DNA from: Oidiodendron maius Zn
Lineage: Eukaryota > Ascomycota > Leotiomycetes > Myxotrichaceae
Assembly: GCA_000827325.1 (NCBI GenBank)
Contig: KN832871.1
Span: 2,232,001 to 2,296,000 of the forward strand
DNA: 64,000 nt
Direction: 5' to 3'
How positions within the stretch are numbered: the first letter of the stretch is position 1; each line of letters starts with the position of its first letter. Under the pieces are notes generated by a model. It saw nothing but the letters and a program-made list of their open reading frames with translations, did no database searches and had not been told where the DNA came from. The position numbers and the translations under genes were made by a program. This document shows positions 10,824-21,881 of this stretch, in pieces.

Positions 10824-11785
10824 CTACTGTGGTGCTGCTTGCGCATAAGGCGTTTTGTTGAATAGCGTCTCGGAGACGATTGGGCAAACGCCACAGCAGC
10901 GACCAGCCAGCAGGTCTTTGGCGCACAACATTGTGGACGAGAACCGCTTCATCATCCCATGGCCAAAGCCGCCAAAGCCCCCACCTGGTGCACCGCCGAA
11001 GCCTCCATGCATACCACCTGCCACTCCGAATCTCTTTTCCATGCCGTGGCCGCCGAAGCCGCCTGGGCCTCCGTGCATACCACCGCCCATTCCACCTCCC
11101 ATGCCTCCTGGAGCTCCGCCGTGCATTCCACCTCCCATGCCAAATCTCTTGTTCATGCCGTGGCCGCCGAAGCCGCCTGGGCCTCCGTGCATACCACCGC
11201 CCATTCCACCTCCCATTCCACCTCCCATGCCTCCTGGAGCTCCGCCGTGCATTCCACCTCCCATGCCGAATCTCTTGTTCATGCCGTGGCCGCCGTGGCC
11301 GCCGTGGCCGCCGAAGCCGCCTTGGCCTCCGTGCATACCGCCTCCCATTCCACCTCTCATTCCACCTCCCATTCCCATGCCGAATCTCTTGTTCATGCCG
11401 TGACCACCATGACCACCCAAGCCTCCTGAGCCTCCGTGCCTTCCGCCACCAAAGTGTCGCATTTCCTTTTGACATAATATCAGCCATGCTCTGATGATAA
11501 TAAGGTGCGTAGTTTAATTTGAGAACTTACCAGCTCAGATTCTGGCTCCGGTTCCGGCTCTGGTACCGGCTCTGGCTCAGGAGCCGGCTCCCTCTTGGCA
11601 ATGGCTGGGCAATGCAGCCCACAACCCTCGGGGATCGGATCTGGGACGCGGAGGCCCGGGTTCTCAAACTCCGAGTACGGCAGCTCTCGAATGCCAATCG
11701 TATTTACGACGGGCACAGGCAGAGCCGTTCCTCCAATGACGAAGGTCGATATCGTACCGGCGACAGCAACGCCTAGAAACTTCAT
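10824..11785 (-). CDS. Secreted Gly/Met/His-rich repeat precursor with Lys-Arg spacers (KEP/RiPP-like layout)
   Basis: Predicted 298-aa secreted precursor. Exons on the minus strand: 11531-11785 and 10824-11465 (65-nt intron). Residues 1-22 form a signal peptide. A propeptide follows with two Cys (GCGLHC) and KR at 64-65, then an EPEPEP-rich linker. Exon 2 encodes repeats built from GGMHGG, GGMGGG and GGFGGHG, with KRFG(M/V) at 111-112, 149-150, 191-192 and 229-230, and KRF at 258-259. The spacing is 38, 42, 38 and 29 residues. The C-terminal peptide (260-298) differs and has four Cys, including RCCGVC. KR is the Kex2 cleavage signal in the Golgi, so the layout predicts several released Gly-rich peptides. 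Met/His density suggests metal binding, especially copper, but this is inference. No UstY (DUF3328) or other tailoring gene is adjacent. An alternative splice gives an Arg-rich frame and was rejected. Confidence 0.8.
10965..11440 (-). repeat. Tandem coding repeats of the KR-repeat precursor
   Basis: Imperfect tandem units of about 114-126 bp, each starting at an AACAAGAGATTCGG-type sequence (Asn-Lys-Arg-Phe) on the minus strand, with internal short GGTGGAATG/GGAGGCATG-type repeats. Copy-number variation by slippage is expected here. Confidence 0.85.
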
Positions 11786-13627
11786 GTTGACGGAGTTTCT
11801 TTTTTGGGGGGGGGATGGGAAAAGGTAGGGATAAAGAGCAGAGATATATGAGGAAGGGGATGGGAGATAGGGTAGAGAAGAGGTGTCGGTCCTAGATGGT
11901 CGAAGTTGCTTGGAATTGAAAGTGCAAATAGGGGATGTTCACTTCAAGATATACTTTTCTACTGTCGCTTTACAATCCCCCATGGAAGAGACGTAGAGTA
12001 ACTTGAGGTTGAAGGAAGAGGCTCCTTCGTTTCCACAGGAGCCGCAAAATATCGCAAACTCTGCTGAAACGGAAGACGCCCTGGCCTCTGTGGTCCGCAG
12101 CAAGACCCCACATGAAAATAACAGAAAGTGTCTAATAACTCTATTGGAGAGGGAAATAACTCGTGCAGCAGAGTCGAATCCGCGCAGTTCTAATAATCCT
12201 TTGTTAATCTTATTGAGCCGCCGATGATACCAAAATAGAGATGAGGGTTTACCAATTCGTCTGCTAGCTGAATGGAATCATGCCATTTTATAATTGCACG
12301 TCCAATTATGGCAATCGTTTATCTATAATTCTTAGACGTGCTTTGCTTCGCTCCGGATATATCACGGACTTCAGCATGTCCAAATGTAAAGCTTATTCGA
12401 AAATCGCAAACAGAGAACAATCAATACGACCCCGCCACTTTACTGTTGGAGAATTCCTATACTCACCCAATCTTGCATCTTAATCCTCTTGTTTCATGTC
12501 CCCAAGCATTCTCCATCTCTGCCATGGCGGTGCAAAAGGAGTTGTCGTCCACTGCCATAAGAAGTGAAAGGTATTGCAGAGGCTATTGCGACCGCCACGT
12601 AGTGACGCAATAAGGCCATCCTCCACATATAAAATTAAGAATGGATTGGGGCTTTTAAAGGAAGGTTCTTACAGACTGCAGGAGATAGTCGTGAAACATC
12701 AAGATCGGGCTCCTAGGATGTTGAAAAGGGGGCTGTGAGGAGCTAAGCGAAGCGTGCTGCAACCTGGTTGGCCCGGGAGTTTTGACTTCGTGCCGCAATC
12801 CCAAGGAGCCCGAGCCACATCAAATCGCCGGGGGTTTACTCGAACATCCAACGCTCTTCTACTTAGCCCTCTGTTTATATTGAGCCCCAAAGTCTAGTAC
12901 CGCCGCACGGCCTTCCCCCATGAAACTAGGCAGGCTCGCTTGTGGGGCTTGGCCACAGACATCCTTAAGGCTTATATATAACCCAGAAACAAAACCTACG
13001 GCTATCCCGGATGTAGAAGATCTTGCGAGAATGGATTTTTGCCTCTGTACTCTTGCTATTGCAACATCACCTCTCGGTCTTACTTTGGGGAATATTTATA
13101 GTTTCTCGTACGGTACGCTTGAAGGAGGATTTATTCTACGCGCGTCACTTTATCTATGTTGCCATTGGCCAGAAGAATCGTATACTGTAGTTAAGAGGCA
13201 CTTACCCAGCAAATCCTCCTTCGAACTTGCCACAAAATATATACTTGCAGCTTACCTGCATTTGAATACCTGTTGTGAAAGACATACTTATTGCAAGCCG
13301 AGGAAGGATAGTAGTCGCAATATTTAATTGGTCCGGAAATCAGTTACTTGTACAAAACGTATTGCGCAGTCTAGTGCCATATGGCTGCCTCCGAAGACCT
13401 GCCGTTGAGGTTGATCGGACTATCTTCTACCTATTAACCCTCCCTACGTTACAGAAGCGCAAGTATCTATATAACAAAGGAAATGGGTATGTGTAGTGTT
13501 ACATGGGTATCGTAGAGCATCATTATTTCAGTCCAACTCAGAATAGCCAACGAAAAATTTCAAACTCCATCAAATGCATCTCGTGTCTCGTTTTCCAGTA
13601 TGTGATCAAGCCAATGATCGTGCATAA
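11786..13627. other. Long intergenic region, no convincing gene
   Basis: The left end is the promoter of the KR-repeat gene: a C9 tract on the minus strand (G9 on plus, 11806-11814) lies about 20 nt upstream of its ATG, and a TATA-like catatatctc is near 11850. An open stretch at 12920-13327 has no recognised domain. A CERHTYC-like Cys/His segment near 13270 faintly recalls HET-protein N-termini, but nothing follows to support it. Confidence 0.45.
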
Positions 13628-16600
13628 CTAGTAATCGTCATCACCACTGCCGTTCCCACTCCCGCCTCCACCGAAGTAGGCTTGATCGACAGAAAAGATC
13701 CATTCGACTTTTTCTCTCTCGCTACGCGCTTTGAACAGCCAAGTGTTATCAGTGCCATAAATAGCGAAGACACTTCCTGCTTCTGTTTCCCCTGCTCTTC
13801 CCCGAGTGCCAGAGTTTCCTCTACCTGACGACTCGTCTCTCCGCAGAAGCTTGGCGATCTGCGGCGAATGATCGATTCTAGAGTTTCGCAGAGAAACGAT
13901 TCCAATTTCCTCTCCGTCAGGAACAGAATGGATGTGAAGATATGGCCGACGCAGCTCAACGAACCGACGTACCCAGCGAGTGGAGTCTGCGGATGGGGTC
14001 AATAAATAACCACCTTTCAGGATAGATGAAGTTTTGGTGACAGCAGCAACGGTCGCTAGAAACATTGGCTGGCGTTGGGCATCCTCCTCATCATCGGAGC
14101 TAGGTGGCTGGATAGAGTTCTGATTTGGAGGAGGCCGTGAAGGTGGGGCTCCATTAGCAGGCGGTTCAACATTGGATGGCGTCAGGATGCTAGTTATCGG
14201 GTCATGACATAACTTCCACAAGCCTACATACTTCTCAAGTAAGGACCTCTCATGCTCGGAAGCTACATGAGGAGATATGACATCATTTGCATCGGTTTCC
14301 GCGTTTCCATTCACCTCGGTATGGATGCTACCGTTGACATCGCCATTCGCATGCACCATTTTTGAAGGCTTTGGGAATTCGATTTTGCTCAGGAGGCCCT
14401 GTGCTTTCTCCAGTTCTCCGAGACGTACCTTCCGGCGGTTGGCAGCAATGTAGTCTCGGATCAATGACACACCTCTTGGGGCCCAGTTTGATAATGCTTC
14501 TTCTCCCTTCACGTAGTCATTTTGTGTATTCATCCGCCATAGATCACCCGCTCGTTTCACCGGTGTCGGCTTAACTGTTATGGCGAAGATACCGCTCATG
14601 GAATGTACAATCCTAACACTCTGCCATAATGAGGAGAACATGCTCGTCGATCGGACATAAGACCGCGAGAGAATTTGGGAGTTCAGGCTGACAGAGAATT
14701 TCATGGGTTCCGCGAGTTTGTCGGATGTTACGTCCCACAGAAGCGCCATCTGAACCTTATATTTATCCGGCGTGACTCGGTCAAGGGCCAATGAGCCGTG
14801 AACACTAGAATCCCACTGCCCGACAACAGTTACATTGCTAGTGCCATTGGAATTCTGCTTCACTATTGGCTTCGAAACCACTTTGAGTGGCATTTCTACC
14901 ACAGGTGAGCTCAGATCTGGCGCCTTACCCGCATTATCGATGAGTTGAACGCGCCCGACTCGGAGTCCTGACACATCTTGCCATGGCAACGCCTCCCCTG
15001 AACTGTGAGTCAGATTGATAACAATGCGACGTTGAAGTCCCTGGTGCAGCTGATAGGTTCCTTTGTCTACATCAGTGGTCTGCATTACTTCCACAGGAAG
15101 ATAATCGCCATTTTCAGAGAGCTCGAGAATTTGTACCCTTGCAAAGACGTCATGCTTCTCTTCTGTGTAGAACTGAGATTCCGCAATTCGAGCATGTTTC
15201 CTTTTTTGCTGAGGCTGAGGAGCACTATCTCGCATATCATCCCAACTAAGAAGCTTGTCAAGATGCGTCGAGGAAACCCTAGCAAAGATAGCAACGCGCA
15301 GAGAGATATTAGTCGGCCCAAACATTGGCACACTCATACTGTGTATACTCTCGAATCTGACTGCGCCCTCGTCGAAGTCTTTGATCATCTGAGTTGTAGT
15401 GACGCCACTCTCTCCTGAGATGCCGGGTATGAATAACTGAGCGTGAACATCCGTTCCTTCACGTTCTGCGAAGCCGACCATATCATGCATTACGACATTG
15501 AATTTCAAAGTACTTGATGGTGCGCGTGCTGACGAAGGTTCAAGGGAAAGCTTGATGATCCCGATTGCATGAGAGGTATACGGCGAGAGCACATCCAAAC
15601 TGAAGTCTTGCACCCGACTCTCGAAAACAGTCGCCAGTGGTACATCGGCGTCTCCAACATGCGTGTATTGCGGCATGCAGTTCTCAATAAATGGGTTATC
15701 GAGTTGTAAGTGTTGAAGGTACTCAGGTCGATCCAAGTACTGGTGCATCTGTCTCATGCGCCTGACTCGGTCATGAAGCTTCTCTAGGCTCCACAGATGT
15801 ATAACACAATTCCTGTAGTCGATGACACGTACGCCCACACAAGGCTTTGCTGCATCTTCCAGGAAGTGATCATCACCTTCACCTGTGATTCCGTTGAGGA
15901 CCATGTCGTAAGATGAACACATATCCTGGCCAACATCGACAATAGTGAATTGGAATACCACACTTTCATCCATCTCTTGGCTCATGATCTGGGCTTCTTT
16001 CAGATTGGCTGCAGACTGGAGAATGGATTCAGCCATCCGAACATATCGTCGACTTCGCCAATGCTCTGCGATCTTCCGTGCGACAGCTATTTCTGCCTCA
16101 GACAACGGCTCTCGATCTTTAGGCCTCGGATTTTCAGTCTTCATCTTTTCAAGCCTCACTTCGAATTCCTTTCTTTGAGTTTCCAACTGCCTAAGCATCT
16201 CGGCCTTTACTTCTCGGAGACTCTCTTCCATGCGGGCCTTCTCTTTCCTGATCTCCTCAACCTCAACGTTTGCAGCTCCGGCGTTTTTGAGCTGGTCTTG
16301 GTACTCTTCTTTTTGCTTTTCCAGTTGAAGTTGCATCTCCTCTCTAACTTCTCTCATCTTATCCTCAAGTTCGCCTTGCTTGGGTGTTGAGGGCATTGTC
16401 AAAACAGTATCAAGGGAGAAATTATCCAGCGTCCCATTTGACATGTATTTGTCTCTGACAGGGTATGATGTGACGGAATCGCCATCGTCATCCACTTCTC
16501 GTCCAGCACGTTCGGCTCGCGCTTTTTGAACATCTTCAAATAGAATATTCAACTCCTCGTCAGTGAGGCCGGCAATTTTTTGGTCTGAACCAAGAATTGC

Positions 16601-18680
16601 ACTGGCAGCCTCACGTCGAGCAAATGACCAATCAGAGTCACGACCTCGCTGAGAAGGCATTGGAGAATCTGGGCGGCTGCTTTCCCAGTCAACTTCGGAT
16701 GTCGCTTTGCTGAACGATCTGTCATGCCCAGGTCTTGGACTTGGCGATGGTGATGCTTTCTCGGTATACTCTTGCATTTGACTAGCGGTGATAGAATGAC
16801 GCAAGAGACTTTGTTGCGCTCTCTCTTCTCTGGCCTCCATAGGATGGTTAAAGCGGAAAATGTGAAAATCTCCAAGGATCACCCGATATCCACTGCGCAA
16901 ACGGGTTTCTTCCGTAACTCGTTTCCCATTCACCATGACAGCCGCTCCCTCTTTGGGTACCAAGGTCACTTTATTATCCACATTTTGGAAAGTGCAGTGC
17001 TCGTGCAAAATTCGGGTGCCGTTGAGTCTGATCTCCATGGTATTGGCGGCGTTCGACTCGACATTTCCCACAGTCGTTGTTCCTGGTTTTAAGTTGTAGA
17101 CCAGACATTCCGCCAGCAGCGGGTCGTCTGACAGATTCACCAAATGCGGCATCTTCTTTGGCGTATGCAATCCAACGAATCCTTTTTCGATGCTGATCCC
17201 CAACTCCTCCAACGCCGCTTCTCGCTCTTTGTGAATCTCTTCGGTTTTCTGTAGCTTTTCTTCCCAGGTTTGATTGAGATCAGAATACAGTTTCTCGCTC
17301 TGGCTGAGCTGTTCGGCAATTTCTGCTTTGGAAACTTTCTTGACCGTGCCATCTGGTTGCACTATGCTGACCATTTGCTGGTCCAGAGGCGTACCTTCAG
17401 CATACGTTTCTTCCATCGATCCGCCTCCTCCACTGAGTTTGCTGCGAAGGGTAGCCAGCTCTTCTTTCAGCTCACGGATCATCCTGGCGTTCGCATCCTC
17501 GTTAACAACAGCGTGGTTCTTGATTCTCTTAGCGCTGTCTGCATAACGCAGCGTACTCAGAGTCTCGTCGTAGTTGATATCAGCGGGTGAAATTGCTGCA
17601 ATCATAGCTGTCATGCTGTTTCCTCCCAGAGAGTCCTTCAATAGCCATGTTAAGACACTATCTCGATATGGCACCTGGCCAGCTCCTTTGCCGGGTTTCT
17701 TCTTCTTGTCCGATAAATCAGCCAGAGCGGCGATAACTCGGCCAAGGGTCGACAGTGATCGGTTAATTTCAGCACCTTCCTTTAGACGGGCGCCAGTAGC
17801 TCCTGTTGAGGTGGCTCTCTCGGAACCAGCAAGATCCACCAAGCTAATTTTTGCCACCTTTTCCATGGCCATATTGGTCTCGACATCGTGTCTCTTTTGT
17901 GTTAGGGTAAGGGTGAAGACGGCATGACTTCGACTACTTGTTTCGTTCATGTTTGTCGCCGCTACTGTCCTTGCCTTGTTTCCCTCATCCATCAAATGTT
18001 CGATCTCATTGAAGCTGCTTACAACCAATTTCGCCAAATCTTCAACATATGGACCAGTAGAAGGATGTTCTCTGACCTTGAGATTCCCTTTCGTGCTTGG
18101 GTTCAGAAGATCCCTCACTCTCTCGTTATAAATTTCCAGATACGAAACCTCAACCGTACATCTCAGATGCTTATCTTCTTGCATCGCTCCTATTCGCTCG
18201 AACATATCCTGGCAAATTTTTGGGATAACACCTGCTTCTTTCCCGTATCCCATCATAGAATACGATTTGCCAGAGCCGGTCTGACCGTAAGCAAAAATGC
18301 AGTTGTTATATCCCTGGAAAGCATTGTCCAAAAGGGGTTTCCCAAGATCATTATGTAGATTATCCTGTCCCGCATAATGGTCATCCGATCGATCAAAGGA
18401 CCAGTATGATTTGTCAAATGCAAAGACTTTTTGACCCGCATCCTTGGCGCCCTTTCCTGCTCTAGCTTTTTCTTCGGCGTCGGGAGGCGGGGTGAGGACA
18501 GTCTGCTGGTCTTTCATTTGTACAATACATTTTGCTCCGCGGTCAATTTCTGGGAGCGGTCAGTCGACAAACTTCATGAAACGAATATCTGGCGTGGTGT
18601 AAAACTCATATCGTACCTCTGCCATTGAATGGCCGTACCCTCACTACCACCTTGATATTTCCTCCACCCACAGGCGCCAT
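13628..18680 (-). CDS. uncA: Kinesin-3 motor (Unc104/KIF1, UncA type)
   Basis: Plus-end-directed microtubule motor that carries endosomes and vesicles in hyphae. 1661 aa; exons 18617-18680 and 13628-18549 with a 67-nt intron near the 5' end. The first exon starts MAPVGGGNIKVVVRVRPFNGR, the standard kinesin opening. P-loop GQTGSGKS is at ~110-117, switch I NETSSRSH and switch II DLAGSERA follow, and the neck region is near residue 380. An FHA domain lies at about 500-600, followed by KIF1B-like (LFEDVQKARAERAGR) and coiled-coil stretches, a kinesin-associated domain, and a C-terminal PH domain (GGYLLTPSADSTRWVRRFVEL) near 1540-1640, which binds phosphoinositides. The length matches the ~1630-aa Aspergillus UncA. 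No break is seen. Confidence 0.95.
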
Positions 18681-20676
18681 CGTTGCGGCTACTAGGGTTG
18701 CCTACCCCTTCAACAATGCGTAGAAGTGGCGACCGCTCAGATCCCACTGGATCTGATATGATGATTGCACTTTAATATTCGTCCTGAATGCTGTCCGAAA
18801 TGGGGATACGAAGGAGGAATCATCGAGAACAGCCAGGCTATTGTGCAGTGTGCCTGTTCCTCAGGCGTATTGCTCCGTGACGTTGGAGTTGCGTGTATAA
18901 TTTGCGATTCCCATTAGGCCAAGGTAGGCCTATCGATGAAAGGACTCCCGTACACTGCCCCGATAATTTCCTCCGATTCAATGTCAGTGTAAGTTGGCGT
19001 ATCCAGATACCGGTTCTGCGATTCTCAAGATCGTGTGCTGCGGTTGTCGGGGTGTCAGAATTAAATTGTTGATAGTCGCGTCTTCGCGGTCTCACGATGA
19101 GTGAGCACGGAGCCGGCGGTGGGGTACGCCGATCAGTATGCGGGTTGCTTTAGTGAAGCTTAAAAAGTAGTCACATGGTAATAGTCACGTGCAGCTCGGA
19201 TCCTTTTAAAATGCCTATAAGTAGGAAGTTCGGCGCATAGTAACATCTTTGTATGACCAGAAGTATTGATAGGACTTGAGAGTTACTATCGAGTAGCTAC
19301 ACAATCGCCGCTACATCTTAGTCTATCATCTTATGTGCATGTAAGTAGTCTTACATTCTCGTCTGAATACTTCGTCCCTATCAGTCAGTTGCATCATCCG
19401 GGAGAACCTCGCAGAGAATACAAATGTTTTATTGAAAGCAATCTCCTGGTTATTATTATAGAATCTAATAATATCGAAATATGCAAGAGAAAGTGATATG
19501 ATTGCCGAAGGTAGCATACCACTGCACACTTCCAAGACCTCGGCATCTTGTTGTTCATTATTCATTGTAATCTTACCATAGAGTCAGCTCTTAAAAGACT
19601 ATGCTTGGTTTCCCCAAGTCAATTGATGGCTGTACCTCTCGAATTGAGATACATAATTCGTAACATCAAGATAATAAAAAGGCTAAGCAGCTGTGAGGGC
19701 ATATAAAGCACCTGTCTCAGCCACCAAGGCTATAGCGCTGAGCCAAGAGCAGAAGATAGGACAGGAGTCGATTCGAGAATTGTGCTGTGCATCCCCATGT
19801 AGTCAAATATTCAAAGCGTATTGAAATGCAACATAGTTTGATCAGACGAAAGCAACGATCACAGCGCCTATCACGTGGAAATTTCTATTCTGCATACCTT
19901 ATTTAGTGATGGTTGACAACACCTCGGTCACAGAGTATGCCATTGTTGATATCAGACTCAGGCTGGTTCATTGAACTGAAAGGACGGATTTAGGTATGAA
20001 ACCTAACTGCTCTTCGCGTAAGGGCGATGACCATCAGCCATTCGTATTGTCATAGCTTGCATGGCCAGCACTGGGAGAAAATGGATGTGACAGGTATTAA
20101 AAAAGAGGCGCAGGAAGTACAGTTATGGCTGGGAAATGGTCATTCCAACAGCGCGATACATCGACACTTGGCCTGGGCAAAAGCCCTAATCAGACTCCGA
20201 GTTCTCAAGCTCCAGATGTAAGGATTGATCCTTCCAGGAGATACCTGCACTACAGGTCTTGCCAGACGATGATAAATAGCCGCGAACAAGGCAACAAGAG
20301 AAAGCTACTTCTGTGCCTCTAACTCGGGCAGTAGGTCGCTTGGGTCGCTTGTACTCGTCGCACACGCTTAGCTCTGCCACAAAGAAAAGAAACTTTTCAG
20401 ATTTCTCTCCCAAGTGCCAAATCTCAAAAATTCGTGTGAGCCAACAACATCGAGGCAAGAGAAATAATTTCTCTTCGTACTACCTTCTACTCGCCCTGCC
20501 CGCTCTCTTTTCGAGCGTCAACTGCAAACAACGCGTGCGTACCCCCTCGCCTCCTTCGAAGACCAATTTTTGACCCCGCCATAAAATTTACCTGTTGATA
20601 CTCAAGCCCCTCCAATCCGCACATAAATGCTAATCCGTGCCATTACCTTGCAGAAACCATCCAATCGCTCGACATC
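18681..20676. other. Intergenic region of 2 kb, no gene recognised
   Basis: Promoter side of the kinesin gene on the left and of the Gis2-like gene on the right. Short open stretches do not resemble known proteins. A pyrimidine-rich run near 20480-20650 probably holds the 5' UTR of the zinc-knuckle gene. Confidence 0.5.
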
Positions 20677-21881
20677 ATGGATTCCTACGCTTCTGGACAA
20701 GCCCGTGGCTGCTACAATTGTGAGTTTGGCGCCAGAATCCAAGCCCGATAGCGACTGACATAGTGAAAGGTGGCGATACGGGGCACCAGGTACGAGCAGA
20801 TATAGTCGGACAGTCCCTCGCCTTGCTAATGCACAGATTAGGCTCGCGATTGCCCAACCAGAGGCCCACCTAAATGGTATGCATCCTATCCATATTTGCG
20901 ACGCGCCTGGACTAACCTAGCAATAGCTACAACTGTGGTGGTGAGTAATAAAAGTTTCCGACCACATAAAACGACATAAAACGTGATGCTGATGATAGCC
21001 GGGCATAGGCGAAGGACATATGAGTAAGAATCTGCAGAGCGCTGGGGCTCGGTTGGTCTAGTTCTGATATGTATTCTAGGTCGCGACTGTCCCGAGGGAC
21101 CCAAGGACAAGACATGCTACAAGGTATATCGGTGTCGATATACGATATGCGGGCTTCTGACTTGAGTGAATAGTGTTCTCAGACTGGACACATAGCGCGC
21201 GACTGCCCCAATGCACCAGCCGAGGGTGCTGCTGAGCGAGGCGGATTCCCAGCCCGCGGTGGCCAGGAATGCTACAAGGTATCTCAAGCTCACTATGTGG
21301 ATTCATCCGCATTAATTCTGGCTTACTGACTCCCTCATAGTGCTCCAAGATAGGCCACATTGCGCGAAACTGCCCAGAGGCCGGCGGCTACTCTGGCGGA
21401 TACGGAGGCAACCAAGGCTATGGCGGCGGTTTCGGAGGACGCCAAAACAACCAGTCATGCTTTTCCTGTGGAGGCACTGGTCACTTTTCGGTATTCTTAG
21501 GCTTCTCATTCTGCATTGCCATACTCCTTCTCACGCAGTCTTCCGAAGCGGTGATCTAGCGTGAAAATGCAAAACTAACGTATCACAGAGAGATTGTACA
21601 CAAGGCCAGAAGTGCTACTCATGTGGTCAGAGTGGCCATTTAGCTGTATGACCCCCATACCTCCTGTGCTGTCATCTTTGGGTATTACTTGTCCTGAGCT
21701 TGGCACTAACATTCTACAGAGAGACTGCCCCTCTGGCAACACCTCAGGCGAGCGGACTTGCTACAAGTGCCAGGGAGTTGGCCATTTAAGCGTTAGTTGA
21801 ACATGCCCATCTTCCTAATCTTTCTACAATTTACTTGAATCTGTTCTGACATTGGCCCAGAGAGACTGCCCGGAGGCTTAA
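20677..21881 (+). CDS. gis2: CCHC zinc-knuckle RNA-binding protein, Gis2/Byr3/CNBP type
   Basis: 191-aa single-stranded nucleic-acid-binding protein. Yeast Gis2 and animal CNBP associate with mRNA and ribosomes; that role is by family. Eleven exons: 20677-20719, 20770-20789, 20842-20876, 20927-20940, 21009-21023, 21080-21123, 21174-21278, 21341-21490, 21589-21645, 21720-21791, 21861-21881, totalling 576 nt in frame. Seven CX2CX4HX4C knuckles are complete: CYNCGDTGHQARDC, CYNCGGEGHMSRDC, CYKCSQTGHIARDC, CYKCSKIGHIARNC, CFSCGGTGHFSRDC, CYSCGQSGHLARDC and CYKCQGVGHLSRDC. A Gly/Tyr-rich linker (GGYSGGYGG) separates knuckles 4 and 5. Most introns cut knuckles at the same two places (Tyr-x/Cys or His-x-x/Arg-Asp-Cys), and exons as short as 14 and 15 nt occur. 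Confidence 0.92.

Noticed and set aside
10855-11403. Pro-rich plus-strand frame (PPWPPKPPG repeats)
   Set aside because: Complement of the Gly-rich minus-strand coding repeat; no start context or signal, and a collagen-like look arises automatically from the GGN codons.
10708-11487. Arg-rich reading frame (RRLRRPRH repeats) on the minus strand over the KR-repeat gene
   Set aside because: It is the shifted frame of the Gly-rich repeat. It has no signal peptide, lies off-frame from exon 1 with the best splice, and its composition is a by-product of GGN repeats.
12920-13496. Possible HET-domain relic (Cys/His segment near 13270)
   Set aside because: Only a weak resemblance to the C-x-x-H-x-x-C part of HET N-termini. 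No later HET motif is recognisable in any frame.
13641-18441. Many open stretches on the plus strand across the kinesin gene
   Set aside because: Shadows of the 1.6-kb-codon kinesin frame; none shows domains or independent splice signals.
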